From: Blastocladiella emersonii ATCC 22665
Taxonomy: Eukaryota > Blastocladiomycota > Blastocladiomycetes > Blastocladiales > Blastocladiaceae
DNA length: 64,000 nucleotides
Assembly: GCA_025594325.1 (NCBI GenBank)
Contig: JANHCV010000010.1
Span: forward strand, 248,001 to 312,000
Direction: 5' to 3'
Below, one piece after another: positions 41,115-51,412 of the stretch. Under the pieces are notes generated by a model. That model had not been told where the DNA came from. It worked only from the letters and a program-made list of their open reading frames with translations, and ran no database searches. The position numbers and the translations under genes were made by a program. Every line of letters begins with the position of its first letter. Position 1 is the stretch's first letter.

Positions 41115-44100
41115 ATGCATCCGACCGACCCGGCGCCCGCGCGCCGCTTGGTGCAATGCGACCTGCGCGCCGCCGCCCCCGTCTTCATCGATCTCGCGTG
41201 GGCCCGCGAGCCCGCCGCCACTGCCGCCGCTGAGACGAACGGCGGTGGTGACATCGACGACGACACGGACAGCGATATCGTCGTCGTCGAGCCTGCCAAG
41301 GAGCCTGCTGTCGATCCCGTCCGGCTCAACGTCCGCGTTCTCGTCGACGGGCGCTCGTGGTTCGCTGCTTCTGGTGCGCATGTCCCGCAAGGGCAACGTT
41401 ATTCGCGGCCGAGAGCTGATCAGGAGTCCGTGTAGCCGACACCGACATGCTCCTCGCGATGCGCCCGCCCGGCATGGAGGCCGCCGAGTTCCTCGACTAC
41501 CTGCGCGACCAGCTCGGCCTCGCCGCTCCGCAGGGCGAGACCGCGACCGTCTCGGCGGTCCCCGACGCCGACTGCACGTGGCGAGTCACGGCGCGGACCA
41601 CGCGTGCGCCTCGGGTACGCTAAGCCGCGCACACACACGCGCGATAGAGACTGATTGCGCGTCGCGTCGTGTAGCTCGATATCCTGAACCTGCACCTCGC
41701 CCCCGTCGCCGACGCCGAGGAGGCCGCCGAGCACCTCGTCTCGCTCCTCGCCTTCTGCGCCGCCCGCGCGCCCGCCGCCGAGCCGTCTGGTGCTCCCGCC
41801 ACCGCCTCGACCCGCCGCACCTCGGCCTCCACCGCCGCCGCCGCCGCCAAATCCACGTCGGCCAAGGCGCCCGCGAAAAAGTCCTCCTCGTCTTCCACCG
41901 AAAAGGAGCGCGAGCGCTTGGCCAAGGAGGCCGAGAAGGAGGCGCGCGAGGCCGAGCGCCTGGCCAAGCAGCGCGAGCGCGACGAGGCCAAGGCCGAGAA
42001 GGAGGCGCGCGAGGCCGAGCGCCTGGCCAAGCAGCGCGAGCGCGACGAGGCCAAGGCCGAGAAGCTCCGCGAGAAGCAGGCGCGCGACGCCGAAAAGGAG
42101 CGCGCCCGCCTCGAGCGCGAGCGCGCCAAGGCCGAAAAGGAAAGGGAGAAGAAGAAACCCCTTGGCAGTACCTCCATCATGGGCATGTTCGTCAAACGCA
42201 CCGCCAAGCCCGCGCCCGCGCCTGCCGCCGCGGGTGGGGTCGCGGAGAAGCGGTACTTTGACGCCGTGTTCACCGATTTCATGGTCCGCAAGGACGTGTA
42301 CATGTGCCCGCCCGTCGCACACGCGGTCGCGGTGGATGCCGAGCCCAAGGACCCCATGGCGTGGCTCCGCTGGGTCCGCGCGCAGAAGCCCCCCGCGGTC
42401 CCGCTCGACCGCGTGATCCCGGGCTTCTCTTCGTCGACCGCCGCCACTGACGACGACATCATCGAGGTCGTCCTGCGGTTCAAGCTGCTCCAGTTCGCCG
42501 GCAACCGCCGCCCCGCGTACTGGGGCACGTGGCGCAAGCGGTCCCCGCGCGTCCACGGCCGCCGCCCGTTCGGCCGCGACCCCGCCGTCTTCGACTACGA
42601 CTACGACTCGGAGGCCGAGTGGGAGGAGGACGAGGAGGGCGAGGAGATCCGGTCCGACGACGACGACGACGACGACGAGGACGTCGACGCCGGCGAGTCC
42701 GAGGACGAGACCGGGTGGCTCGTCGACGACGATTCGCCCGCCACGCGCGTCGCTGCGCCCGCGATGGCGGTCAGCGCGAGCGCGGCAAGTGCGGCGGCGG
42801 GGCCTAAGAAGCGCGTCATGCGCAGCCTCGCGCCGATCGTCCTCGGCCCGTTCGACGTCGCTGACGAGTGTCCGCACCCGGCGCTCGAGGACTACGCCGC
42901 TGTCTTCTTTGGCGGTACGTCTTCTCGCTGCTTGCTTCGTGACGACGCTCACTCACGCCCGCGCGCCCGGTGTAGGTCTCACCGGTCCCGTTGATCCGCG
43001 CGCGCCCGCCGTGGTCCACGCGGCCGAGTCCTCGTCGGCGACCGGCGGCAGTGCGGCGGCCTCAGCGGCCCACCACGCCACCGCTACCGCCACCGCCAAC
43101 CACTCGCGCCGGTCTACCGCCCACGCGTTCCCCGAGGAGCATATCCTCAAGTTCATTCGCGTACGTCTGGCGAAACGGCTTACCGCACTGCGAATGCTCA
43201 CCATCGCTGATGTAGATGGTGCACGGCAACCCGCACGGCGTCATGAAGATTGTCGAGGAGCTCAAGGCCACGTACGTGCTCACGCTTCGCGACGGGGCGG
43301 TTTCGCGGGCTGACCTCGTTGTTGCGCGGTAGTCCCGAGTTCGCCAACACGGCCAAGACGCAGCTCGAGGCCAAGCTCAAGCTGATCACGGTCAAGGAGA
43401 AGCGGTTGAGCTCGGTACGCACGCCATCCGCTGCGTCGGTATTGCCGCTCATACTCGCCTGTGTAGCGGTCCTGCTTCTACGTCCGCGACGCCGTGCTCA
43501 AGGAACACAAGCTCTCGCCTGCGACGCTCACCGTCGAGGACGACGACGACGATATCGATTTTGTCGGCGAGACCCCCGCCAAACTGCCCGCCCCCGCCGC
43601 CGCCGGCGCTGGCGCGACGCCGACCTCGCCCGCCCGCGGCCCGTCCATCAAGTCGCTGTTGTTGAACACGGCGTCCGTGTCGATCCCGGCCATCCCGCCG
43701 CCCGCGAACCCAAAGAAGCGGCTTGACGACTTTGCCGTCGAGACCGACGTGCCGTCCAAGCGGCAGCGGCTCAACAGCACGGGCGCTACGCCGACCCGCC
43801 CGCCCGCCGCGGTTTCCTCTTCATCGACGACCGCGTCCTCGCTGCTCCTCCCGCCCAAGCTCGCCATCGTCGGCGGCTCGCCCGTGCGGTCCCGTACCCC
43901 GACGCCGATCGTCATCACCATCAGCTCCGAGCCCGACGAGGCCTCCTTGCCCGGCGCCGCGCCGGCCGACGGCGACGGCGACGGCGACGCCGCCATGGCC
44001 GAGGTGTACTACGACTTTGCCCAACTCGACACCCTCCCTCCGACCTCGCCCGCCGACGCGCTCAACATCGTCAAGCAGCTCGCGCTCGGCACCGACGCGC

Positions 44101-44871
44101 TCGACCGGCGGTCCGCGGCGCTGCGCGCGCTCGGGACCTGGCAGGCGCGCGTGTCGCAGGACCCCGCCCTCCCCGCCGCGCACTGGGCCACGCTCGTCGA
44201 CGCGCCCGAGTTCTGGGACCGCGCGGTCCTGTACAAGTGTCTCCTGCTCCCCGTCACGTGGAAGAACACGCTCCGGCTCCTGTGCGAGATCGCCAACGCG
44301 CCGCCCAGCCGCGTCCCGCCCGCGCGCCGCGAGGCGTTTTTGGGGAGGGTTGACCGCGAGCTCGGGAACCAGATCGACTCGATCGCCGACCACGCCGCGC
44401 AGCTCGGACACGCCGACGTGCTCAACCGCGCGAGCCAACTCCTCGCGCTGCTTGCGGAGGTCGTCGAGTGTCGCGCCGGCGACGCGGACGGGTTTTGGGG
44501 TATGGTCAATGCCGCGGTCGCGCGCGCGGGGTTGCCGCCGGTACATTTTCTCGCGTTTCCCTTACTCGTCCTCTCGCTGATCCACCCCCGCAACCGCGTA
44601 GCGCCCCGAGGGCTCCGTCGCCGACACCCTGCAAGCGACGCGCCACTTTGCCGTGACCCAGATCCGCACGCTCGTCGCCCGGTTCCCCGCCCATCTCGGC
44701 ATCGCGAGTGCGCGCGTCCCGCACGCAAACCGCGCGTGGCTACTGCAGAAGCTCGGCGAAATGCGCGAGGACGTCCATCTCGCGGCGTCCGCTGACGAGG
44801 TCGAGACGTGTCTCGTGCTGCTCCAGACGGGCAGCGAGGCGGGGGCTGAGGCGGGGCGAGCGGAGGTGTGA
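41115..44871 (+). CDS. Chromatin assembly factor 1 large subunit (p150/Cac1) with long C-terminal extension
   Basis: Predicted exons 41115-41373, 41436-41614, 41675-42914, 42976-43160, 43216-43271, 43333-43414, 43467-44540 and 44602-44871 give 1114 residues. Residues ~222-310 are the highly charged KER coiled coil. Then come the domain with KLLQFAGNRRPAYWGTWRK, a tyrosine/acidic ED segment (FDYDYDSEAEWEEDEEGEEI), and a C-terminal winged helix (FPEEHILKFIRMVHGNPHG, KIVEELKAT, RSCFYVRDAVLKEH). CAF-1 deposits new H3-H4 onto replicating DNA with PCNA. A further ~420 residues follow the winged helix: an acidic/Ser linker with KKR and KRQR basic patches, then a helical domain. Confidence 0.9.
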
Positions 44872-45290
44872 GGTAGAGGGGAGGGATGTGTACGGAATAT
44901 AGGAGAACGTATTTGTGTAATCTGCACTTTCAAAGCCTTGTGGTTTGCGTGCAGCAGACCGCGCCCGCGCGGCACTAACCGCTAAGGACAGAGAGGCTTA
45001 CCGTACACGAGATTTAGCGAACGGCAGTATCCCTCGTACCAACATTCAACGTCGTACGGCAAGAAGGATTAGACGACGCTCTTCACTGGTGGAGTCGAGC
45101 CGAAGCAGACTCGAGGCGAAAGGCGAGGAGATGAGAGACGCGTCGATCAATCATGTGGCTGGTCAGGTGATGTTCATATTCGCAGTTCCATCAGCCCCGC
45201 CGTTAGGGGTGACGCCGTCCGCTCTTGTCTCCGTCTGACCGCCTCTCCACCCTCCTCCCCCGGTCGCAACACAACGTAGCCTCATGCAAC
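44872..45290. other. Intergenic, 419 bp
   Basis: This lies between the CAF-1 stop and the first LRR gene. It is less GC-rich than the genes. No gene or clear element is seen apart from the upstream ATG described at 45284. Confidence 0.5.
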
Positions 45291-45316
45291 ATGTTCGAAG
45301 CTATTCATCTGCCTAA
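45284..45316 (+). promoter_or_regulatory. Upstream ATG overlapping the LRR gene start
   Basis: ATGCAACATG: an ATG lies 7 bases before the chosen start, out of frame, and opens a 10-codon frame that ends inside the gene. The paralog at 47621 has the same spacing and sequence (ATGCAAAATG). A repressive uORF is one reading; function is inferred. Confidence 0.4.
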
Positions 45317-47102
45317 GGTCATCGAGCGGATTCTGGTCCACGCCATCGCGCAGCACGACGACCCCTCGGACCAGGCCGGGCTCCTCGAGTACGCGCGGGT
45401 CCTGCCCCGGGCCCTCGCCCCGAGCATCGACCGCGCCCTCTTGATGCACTCCACGTACCTCTCGCTTGACGCAGCGACCGCGCGCGGCGACTTTGTCGTT
45501 CTCAACAAGTGGGCAGCCCTCGGCGTCCCGCTCGAGTGCCCGCGCGAGGGCCTCAAGGCCGCCATCTATGCGCGTCACCTCGCGGTGCTCGAGTGGTGGC
45601 CTGCCTCGGGCGCGTTCAAGATTGACGACGCGTTCCGGCACTTGCTCGAGCAGTGCGGGGCCGACGGAAAGATCTTTGTCGCTTTCGGCGTACGCCCCAT
45701 TATCACCGATATCGATGGCTCCGACGCTGGTTCAGTCGTCTTTCCTGGCAACGTGCTTCCCGTCGATGCGGACTTTGATCAGATCTGCGCCAATATCGCT
45801 GCTGGCTCCGTGGACGAGCTGTTGATCAACGAAAAGCGCATCTCGACGGCCGGGATCGACGCGCTCAACGCCGCCATGGCGAGCCCCAACCAGGTGCTCG
45901 AATCGGTCAAGATTTCTTCCTGCACGCTGGACCTCCCGCGGCTTCTCGCTCTTCGCCTCCCTTCGTCGCTGCGCGCCGTCGACGTCGATTGCTACTGGCT
46001 CGGCGACCTCCCGCTCCCACGGCCCGCCCAGCCGACGCCGGTGCCCTGGCCCGTCGGTCTCACCTCGCTCACCCTCACGGACCTCAACTTTTCGCCGGTC
46101 GAGCTGATGGACGTGTTCCCGTACCTTCTTGGCAGCCTCCCTGCCACGCTCGAGGAGCTCGAGCTTTCCCGCTGCCCGCTTGACGACGCTGCCGCCCAAG
46201 AACTTGCGCGTGTCGTCCCGTCGACTCTTCAGGCGCTCCGCTTGTTTGGGGTCCAGTTGACCTGCGCGGGCTTCGCCTCGACGCTGCTCCATCTTCCGAG
46301 TTCGCTTCGTGAGCTCGCCGTTCAATTTATGCCCTCCGAAAGCGGTACGATTCCAGTTGGAGTCATGGACGCGCCACTCCCGGCTCGCGCTCTGGGCCTC
46401 GTTTCGCTGATCATCTCCGAGCACGAGCTAACCCCTCAGCTCTACCAGGGGCTCGGCTCGTTCCGCTTTGAGTCGCTCAGAGAGCTTGAAATCAACTGCT
46501 TTGACGTCGGTCCGGCGGAGGTCGACACGGTCGCCTCGATCGTGACCATGTTCCCTGCGGCCGGTCTCGAATCTCTCGCGATTGGTGGTCGCGGCTTTTC
46601 GCGCGACGGAGTCAACGCGCTGCTCCCGCACCTCCCTCGCTCGCTCACCGCCCTTATCCTCCAAGGTTCCGATCTCGGTCTCCAGGGCGCCGAGCTGCTT
46701 GCCGCTCACATGCCTCCCGGTCTCCGCGAGTTGATCGCGTGCAAGACGAACCTTGACGACTTGGCGACCGCTGCGCTTGCACCGGCGCTTCCGCTCTCGC
46801 TCACGTTCTTGAACCTCAAGTCGAACGCCCTGGGGGATGACGGCGCGCGCGCGCTTGCCGCTCACTATCCGCGCAACCTCAGTGAGCTTATCCTGTCGTC
46901 CAACCAAGTCACGCCTGCTGGCGAGGCCGCGATTCGAGCTGCCGCTGGGCCCGGGTCGGCCATGGTTATCACCAACATTCCTGCCCCGGACTTTGGCTTT
47001 GGAGACAACCCCCCCATCAACATGAACAACCTGAACTTGAACGACCTACAGGCTCTTCTTCCTGGCTTCGACTTTGGGAACCTTCCTCCCCCCGGACCCT
47101 GA
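45291..47102 (+). CDS. Leucine-rich-repeat protein with F-box-like N terminus, paralog 1
   Basis: A single exon of 603 residues. The frame is open to 45225, but the paralog at 47621 starts at the equivalent Met (MFEAIHLPKVIERILVHAI), so 45291 is preferred. The N-terminal LPKVIERILVHAI is a degenerate F-box-like helix. Next comes an ankyrin-like stretch (DAATARGDFVVLNKWAALG). From about residue 165 to ~570 there are irregular LRRs of the RNI/GALA kind, for example LEELELSRCPLDDAAAQELA and LTFLNLKSNALGDDGARALA. The last ~45 residues are Asn/Pro-rich (NNLNLNDLQALLPG). It is probably a ubiquitin-ligase adaptor or other interaction scaffold; the target is unknown. Confidence 0.85.
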   Translation: MFEAIHLPKVIERILVHAIAQHDDPSDQAGLLEYARVLPRALAPSIDRALLMHSTYLSLDAATARGDFVVLNKWAALGVPLECPREGLKAAIYARHLAVLEWWPASGAFKIDDAFRHLLEQCGADGKIFVAFGVRPIITDIDGSDAGSVVFPGNVLPVDADFDQICANIAAGSVDELLINEKRISTAGIDALNAAMASPNQVLESVKISSCTLDLPRLLALRLPSSLRAVDVDCYWLGDLPLPRPAQPTPVPWPVGLTSLTLTDLNFSPVELMDVFPYLLGSLPATLEELELSRCPLDDAAAQELARVVPSTLQALRLFGVQLTCAGFASTLLHLPSSLRELAVQFMPSESGTIPVGVMDAPLPARALGLVSLIISEHELTPQLYQGLGSFRFESLRELEINCFDVGPAEVDTVASIVTMFPAAGLESLAIGGRGFSRDGVNALLPHLPRSLTALILQGSDLGLQGAELLAAHMPPGLRELIACKTNLDDLATAALAPALPLSLTFLNLKSNALGDDGARALAAHYPRNLSELILSSNQVTPAGEAAIRAAAGPGSAMVITNIPAPDFGFGDNPPINMNNLNLNDLQALLPGFDFGNLPPPGP

Positions 47103-47620
47103 GTTTTCGATTAAGTTGCTTGTGTTCGCGAGTTCCCTCCACATTTTGTTGTTGCTCATCTGCTCATTTGCTCGTTGCTCGTTTCTAAATGTGTTTGATT
47201 TCTTAGCTCATCTGTTTGCACGCTCGTCAAGCATGTCGCGATGGGTCTTTATGAGCGACGGGCGCAAACGGCCAATCGGCTGGTTTGACATGGCGCAGCT
47301 CCACGCGTCGCGACCCGCGGACTCCCGTCGCTTGCGATCGACGCCCTACTCGCAAGTGCGAAAAGCTCCGTTGTTGTGGCGGCCTAAGTCGTCGTCCTCC
47401 ACGCGAGAAGTTCGGCATGATAGGGCTGTTACATTGGCGCGAAGGGGTCGTTGGCAAGCGCGGCCAGGGTCGCGGACATCGTGAGATGCGTCGGAATATC
47501 ATGTGAGGCGGCAGGTCGGGAGAGTCGCGCAAAAAGCGAAGTGAGTCGGCGGCTCCCTTCGACGCGCCGATCCCGGATGAAGCTTCACCCGCACTGAGCG
47601 CAACGTAAACTCCATGCAAA
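47103..47620. other. Intergenic, 518 bp
   Basis: This lies between the two LRR paralogs. The first ~120 bases are T-rich (ttgttgttgctcatctgctcattt), a likely 3' region. No gene is seen. The block just before 47621 resembles that before 45291 (caacgta...ctccATGCAA). Confidence 0.5.
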
Positions 47621-49309
47621 ATGCTCAGGGCTATTCATGTCCCGGAGATCATCGAGCGGATTCTTGTTTATGCGATTGAGCAGCACGACGACCCGGACGA
47701 TCCTGCCGGTCTGCTCGAGTATGCTCGCGTCTTGCCGCGGTCTCTTGCCCCACGCGTCGAGCGTGCTCTTTTAAAGCGTGCCGAGCATCTCTCTCCTGAC
47801 GGAGCGACTTGGCGTGGCAATATGGTCGCGCTCAACAAGTGGGCGGCGCTCGGTGTCCCGCTCACCTGCTCGCTGGATGCCCTTGCGGCCGCCATCAACG
47901 AACGCAACCTTGAGATGCTTGAATGGTGGCGCTCCATGGGCTCGCTCAATATCAACGAGCTCAAGTTGTGGTTGGACGAAACCGAAGCTGAGACGGATGC
48001 GTACGTAGCCCTAGGAGTCGAGCCGAATACGTACGGAGCCCTCGGTATCAATCCTGCTGGCGGCAACGGCAACGATCCGGCTGTTGTGGACAAGGGTCTC
48101 GATGAACTTAGTTCCAAGATTGCGTCCGGGTCCGTGGTCGAACTCAACGTCTTCGCCAAGGCCATTTCCATGGCCGGCGTCGATGCCCTAAACGTTGCTA
48201 TGGCGAGCCCAAACCAGGCGGTTCGCTCTATCGTCTGCAACTCCTGCACGCTGGACCTTCCGCGACTTCTTGCAATGCGGCTGCCTTCTTCGCTGCGTAT
48301 GGCCAAGTTCTCGGGACAATGGTTCGGCTCGGTACCTTCCTCGTCCTCTCGAGATCAATTGGTGCCTATGACCTGGCCCTCTGGTCTCGAGTTGCTCTCT
48401 TTCTCGTCTGCCCGTTTGAACGCCGTAATCCCTTATCTCTTTCGGGCTCTCCCAGAGACGCTTCAAGCTTTGAGCGTGCGGTATTGCTCACTTGACGACG
48501 ATGCAGTGAAAGAGCTCGTCTGCGCTCTACCCTTATCCCTTCGAAAACTCGAGCTGCAAGGGAACCGGCTCAGCGTTCCGGGTTACACGTCCATCGCAGG
48601 CTTGTTCCCAGCCTTGCTTCAAGAGCTGTCGCTTGGTCATGTGTGGGGAAACATTAGCTCCGCGAGTAACCAGCAGCCAGACACTTTGGTTTCAACACAT
48701 GCGAAGGTTCTTCCGTCGAGCCTTGTTACGATCTCTCTTTCTGGCTACAAGCTGACAACTGCAATGCTCGACACGTTTGGCACCGATCCGCGTCCCTTGC
48801 TTCGGAGTCTCACTCTCAACTTTGATCCAAGAGGAACTCCGGAGAGCGATGCGGTTGCATCACTTGCTCGCGCGCTTCCTCAAGGCCTGTTGACCTTTGC
48901 CGCACACTCGTGCAATTTTGCGCGCTCGGGCATCCTCGAGCTGATGCCGCGACTCCCGCGCTCGCTCACCCGTTTTGAATTGACCTACTGTGACGTGGGC
49001 TCCGAGGGTGCCGAACTGCTGGCCCTCAACATGCCGCCTGAATTGAAGGACTTGACTCTCTTCCAGGCAAGCCTGGATGACTCGGCCATCGCAGCGCTCG
49101 CTCTAGCTCTCCCGCCTACGCTTGACCGCTTGGGATTGGCAGCAAACAACTTCACCGATTTGGGAGCAACGACGCTTGCCAGGCACCTGCCTGCTCGCCT
49201 TGAGTTTCTTGCTGTCTCGCGCAAGAACGTGTCTCAAGCTGGAGAGGCCACACTCAATGCCGCAAGACTGAATCCAGCTTTGGTTGTACTCGTCGACGAG
49301 CATCTCTAA
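47621..49309 (+). CDS. Leucine-rich-repeat protein with F-box-like N terminus, paralog 2
   Basis: A single exon of 562 residues, a tandem paralog of the gene at 45291. The N terminus matches closely (LRAIHVPEIIERILVYAIEQHDDP against LPKVIERILVHAIAQHDDP), as does WAALGVPLTC. LRRs run from about residue 165 to ~550, for example LQALSVRYCSLDDDAVKELV and LDRLGLAANNFTDLGATTLA. It lacks the Asn-rich tail of paralog 1, and codon use is somewhat less GC-biased. An out-of-frame ATG lies 7 bases upstream (47614), as in paralog 1. The function is unknown; a protein-interaction role is inferred. Confidence 0.85.
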   Translation: MLRAIHVPEIIERILVYAIEQHDDPDDPAGLLEYARVLPRSLAPRVERALLKRAEHLSPDGATWRGNMVALNKWAALGVPLTCSLDALAAAINERNLEMLEWWRSMGSLNINELKLWLDETEAETDAYVALGVEPNTYGALGINPAGGNGNDPAVVDKGLDELSSKIASGSVVELNVFAKAISMAGVDALNVAMASPNQAVRSIVCNSCTLDLPRLLAMRLPSSLRMAKFSGQWFGSVPSSSSRDQLVPMTWPSGLELLSFSSARLNAVIPYLFRALPETLQALSVRYCSLDDDAVKELVCALPLSLRKLELQGNRLSVPGYTSIAGLFPALLQELSLGHVWGNISSASNQQPDTLVSTHAKVLPSSLVTISLSGYKLTTAMLDTFGTDPRPLLRSLTLNFDPRGTPESDAVASLARALPQGLLTFAAHSCNFARSGILELMPRLPRSLTRFELTYCDVGSEGAELLALNMPPELKDLTLFQASLDDSAIAALALALPPTLDRLGLAANNFTDLGATTLARHLPARLEFLAVSRKNVSQAGEATLNAARLNPALVVLVDEHL

Positions 49310-49578
49310 TCCCAACCTGCAGCCTATCCTTTTTCACGAGGGCGACTGTTTGCCGGCCCTGCGCGGATGCCATGATTCACCATCGGTTGCCTTTCCGTGC
49401 GTCAAACATCAATATCAATATATATCCTGTTTCTTTCTTTGATCTCATTGCGTGAGCTAGTGCCTCGGAGTCCTCTCTTTGTCCGTTCGCATCGACATAA
49501 TCCCCCAACACGACGGCTTGAGGAAGCCATTTGCGTGATTCTAAAGAAACAACTCTACTTTGTCTGAATTCGGACGTT

Positions 49579-50442
49579 TTAGATGCTCGCGATGAAATCC
49601 TCGAGCGTGCGACGCTTGTACCCGGGGACGACATGCACGTCGGACCCGACCGTGAAGAACCCGACCCCCCACTTTTTGCGGAGCAGCGGCGCCAGCGCAA
49701 AGTCGCTCGTCTTGATCTCGTCGTCGACGTCAGCCAGCGACTGCACCGTCACCGTGGGCGCAACGCCGCCGTGTTTCTTGGCGAGCGCGGCCGCGATCTG
49801 GTCGCCGTTGGCCACGACCTCGCTCACGCCGATGGCGCGGCCCGCCAGCTCGGCCGCGGGCGTCGCCGCGAACAGCGACGCGTACGCCGCGGCAATGTAC
49901 GCCGTCGAGCTGAGCGCGACCGAGTGCGTGCGCGCGTCGTCGCCCACGAGGTGCAGCTTGTTGCCCTTGACGTCGATGCCGATGAACGGCGTCGCGAGGC
50001 AGTACTCGGTGAACCCGCCCATCAGCACCACCGCGAACGGGACCCCTGCAGCCCTGAGGGCCTCATCGACGCGCCCCTTCTCTTCGAGCAGCCCGAACGC
50101 GCGGCGCTCGTGCGGCGTGTACAGCACGGCGAGGTCCGACGGCACGAACAGCTTGACGCCGGCGGCCTTGATGGCGGGGATCAGGTCGATCTGCGCGGCG
50201 ATGCCCGGCGCGCCGACCGTGGACAGCAGAATGTCGACGCCCGCGAGCGCCTTGGTGAGGGCGGCCGTGTCGGCGAAATCGACCTCGACGGCCTCGACGT
50301 TGGCGGGCAGGCCCGAGGCGTCCGAGCCGGGGCGGTGCAGGACCTTGACCTTGGGGTGGGCGGACGACGCGGCGAGGGCCTCGACGATGGGTTTGCCGGC
50401 GAGGCCGCGGTGGCCGATCAGAGCAATGGTGTTGGTGGTCAT
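49579..50442 (-). CDS. NmrA-like / isoflavone-reductase-like NAD(P)-binding protein
   Basis: A single exon of 287 residues. The N terminus TIALIGHRGLAGKPIVEAL is a Rossmann glycine motif of the GxxGxxG kind. VDILLSTVGAPGIAAQIDLI and AGVKLFVPSDLAV are typical of the NmrA / phenylcoumaran-benzylic-ether-reductase family, as is the C-terminal NGDQIAAALAKKHGG stretch. Members are atypical short-chain reductases or redox-sensing regulators without the Tyr-x3-Lys pair. The substrate is unknown. It is convergent with the LRR gene (269 bp apart). Confidence 0.88.
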   Translation of the reverse strand: MTTNTIALIGHRGLAGKPIVEALAASSAHPKVKVLHRPGSDASGLPANVEAVEVDFADTAALTKALAGVDILLSTVGAPGIAAQIDLIPAIKAAGVKLFVPSDLAVLYTPHERRAFGLLEEKGRVDEALRAAGVPFAVVLMGGFTEYCLATPFIGIDVKGNKLHLVGDDARTHSVALSSTAYIAAAYASLFAATPAAELAGRAIGVSEVVANGDQIAAALAKKHGGVAPTVTVQSLADVDDEIKTSDFALAPLLRKKWGVGFFTVGSDVHVVPGYKRRTLEDFIASI

Positions 50443-51412
50443 TTTGAGTGTGTTGGTGTGTTTGATGTGTGAGGGGTGAGGTTCAGAGTTGGGAGTGGCG
50501 GGCGCGCCGCTCTTTTGTACTCGCAGCCGTGGACAGCGTGCGCGCGCGGTTCATGCTGAGGTGAGGTGAGGTGAGGTTAGCACGCCATTTCCGTGTGCAG
50601 CACCATAAGCGACGGGTTTGGTGATGCTGACCTGATCAGCGTTGCGTCAGCGCGCGTGTCAGCCTCGCGCCCGCGCTTCCCAAAATTAGCCTCAGCCACT
50701 TGATCGCGTCAGCACGCGCTGCGCCACAGTTGCTCGCTGAAGAAAGGCTCGCGTCTCGCCTTTGGAGATTCTGCACCGCGAGCGACTCAGCGATGTCCTT
50801 GTCGCATGACCGGAACCTGAAGACGCTGAACACGAGCCTGACCGTCGCTTTCATTTTAGTGGTTGAGCGTGATCCTGCTCACGAGTCGCCACACATGGCT
50901 CGATAGTCGCAGAATGCCGAGCCGAGGAGAAGGGCAGCGGAGCCAATCGCGAGAAATTGTGCGTCTCGTCAGGGCATGTTCGCGCCGCGCGCATCACCCA
51001 CCCCGGGAGACGGGGGTCCAGCCCTCGATCAATCGATCCGCTCATGTTGCTCGCGGTGGTCGCGTGCGCTGCCTCGCAGCCGAAATCGCGTCTCGCACCG
51101 TCCCGCAGCGACATCACGTGCGCGACGCGTCGCGCGACGCGCCTGCCCGGAAGTTCAGGGCGGCCACACGTCTCCCCCCTTCCCTCAGACCTCGCGCTTC
51201 TGCTCGATCGCCCAGTGGCCGAAACGCGTCCTCGGCCCCGGCTTCGAATCGCGAACGTGGTCTCCGTGGGCCCTCGATGAAACTTTGCATTCGCTCGATT
51301 ACACACAGGCCCGAGGCCACGAAAATAACCGCAACCAACGCATCCGCCCTCACACCGAGCACTGGCTGCATCGGCTTCGACTGCACTCTGAACCTGCACT
51401 CCTTGCTCAATC
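50443..51412. other. Divergent intergenic region, 970 bp
   Basis: This is the upstream region of the NmrA-like gene and of the large PAS protein. It has a GAGGT run (gaggtgaggtgaggtgaggt at 50560-50579) and several CGCGTCGCGCG palindromes at about 51120-51135. Open frames carry no motif. No gene is called. Confidence 0.5.
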
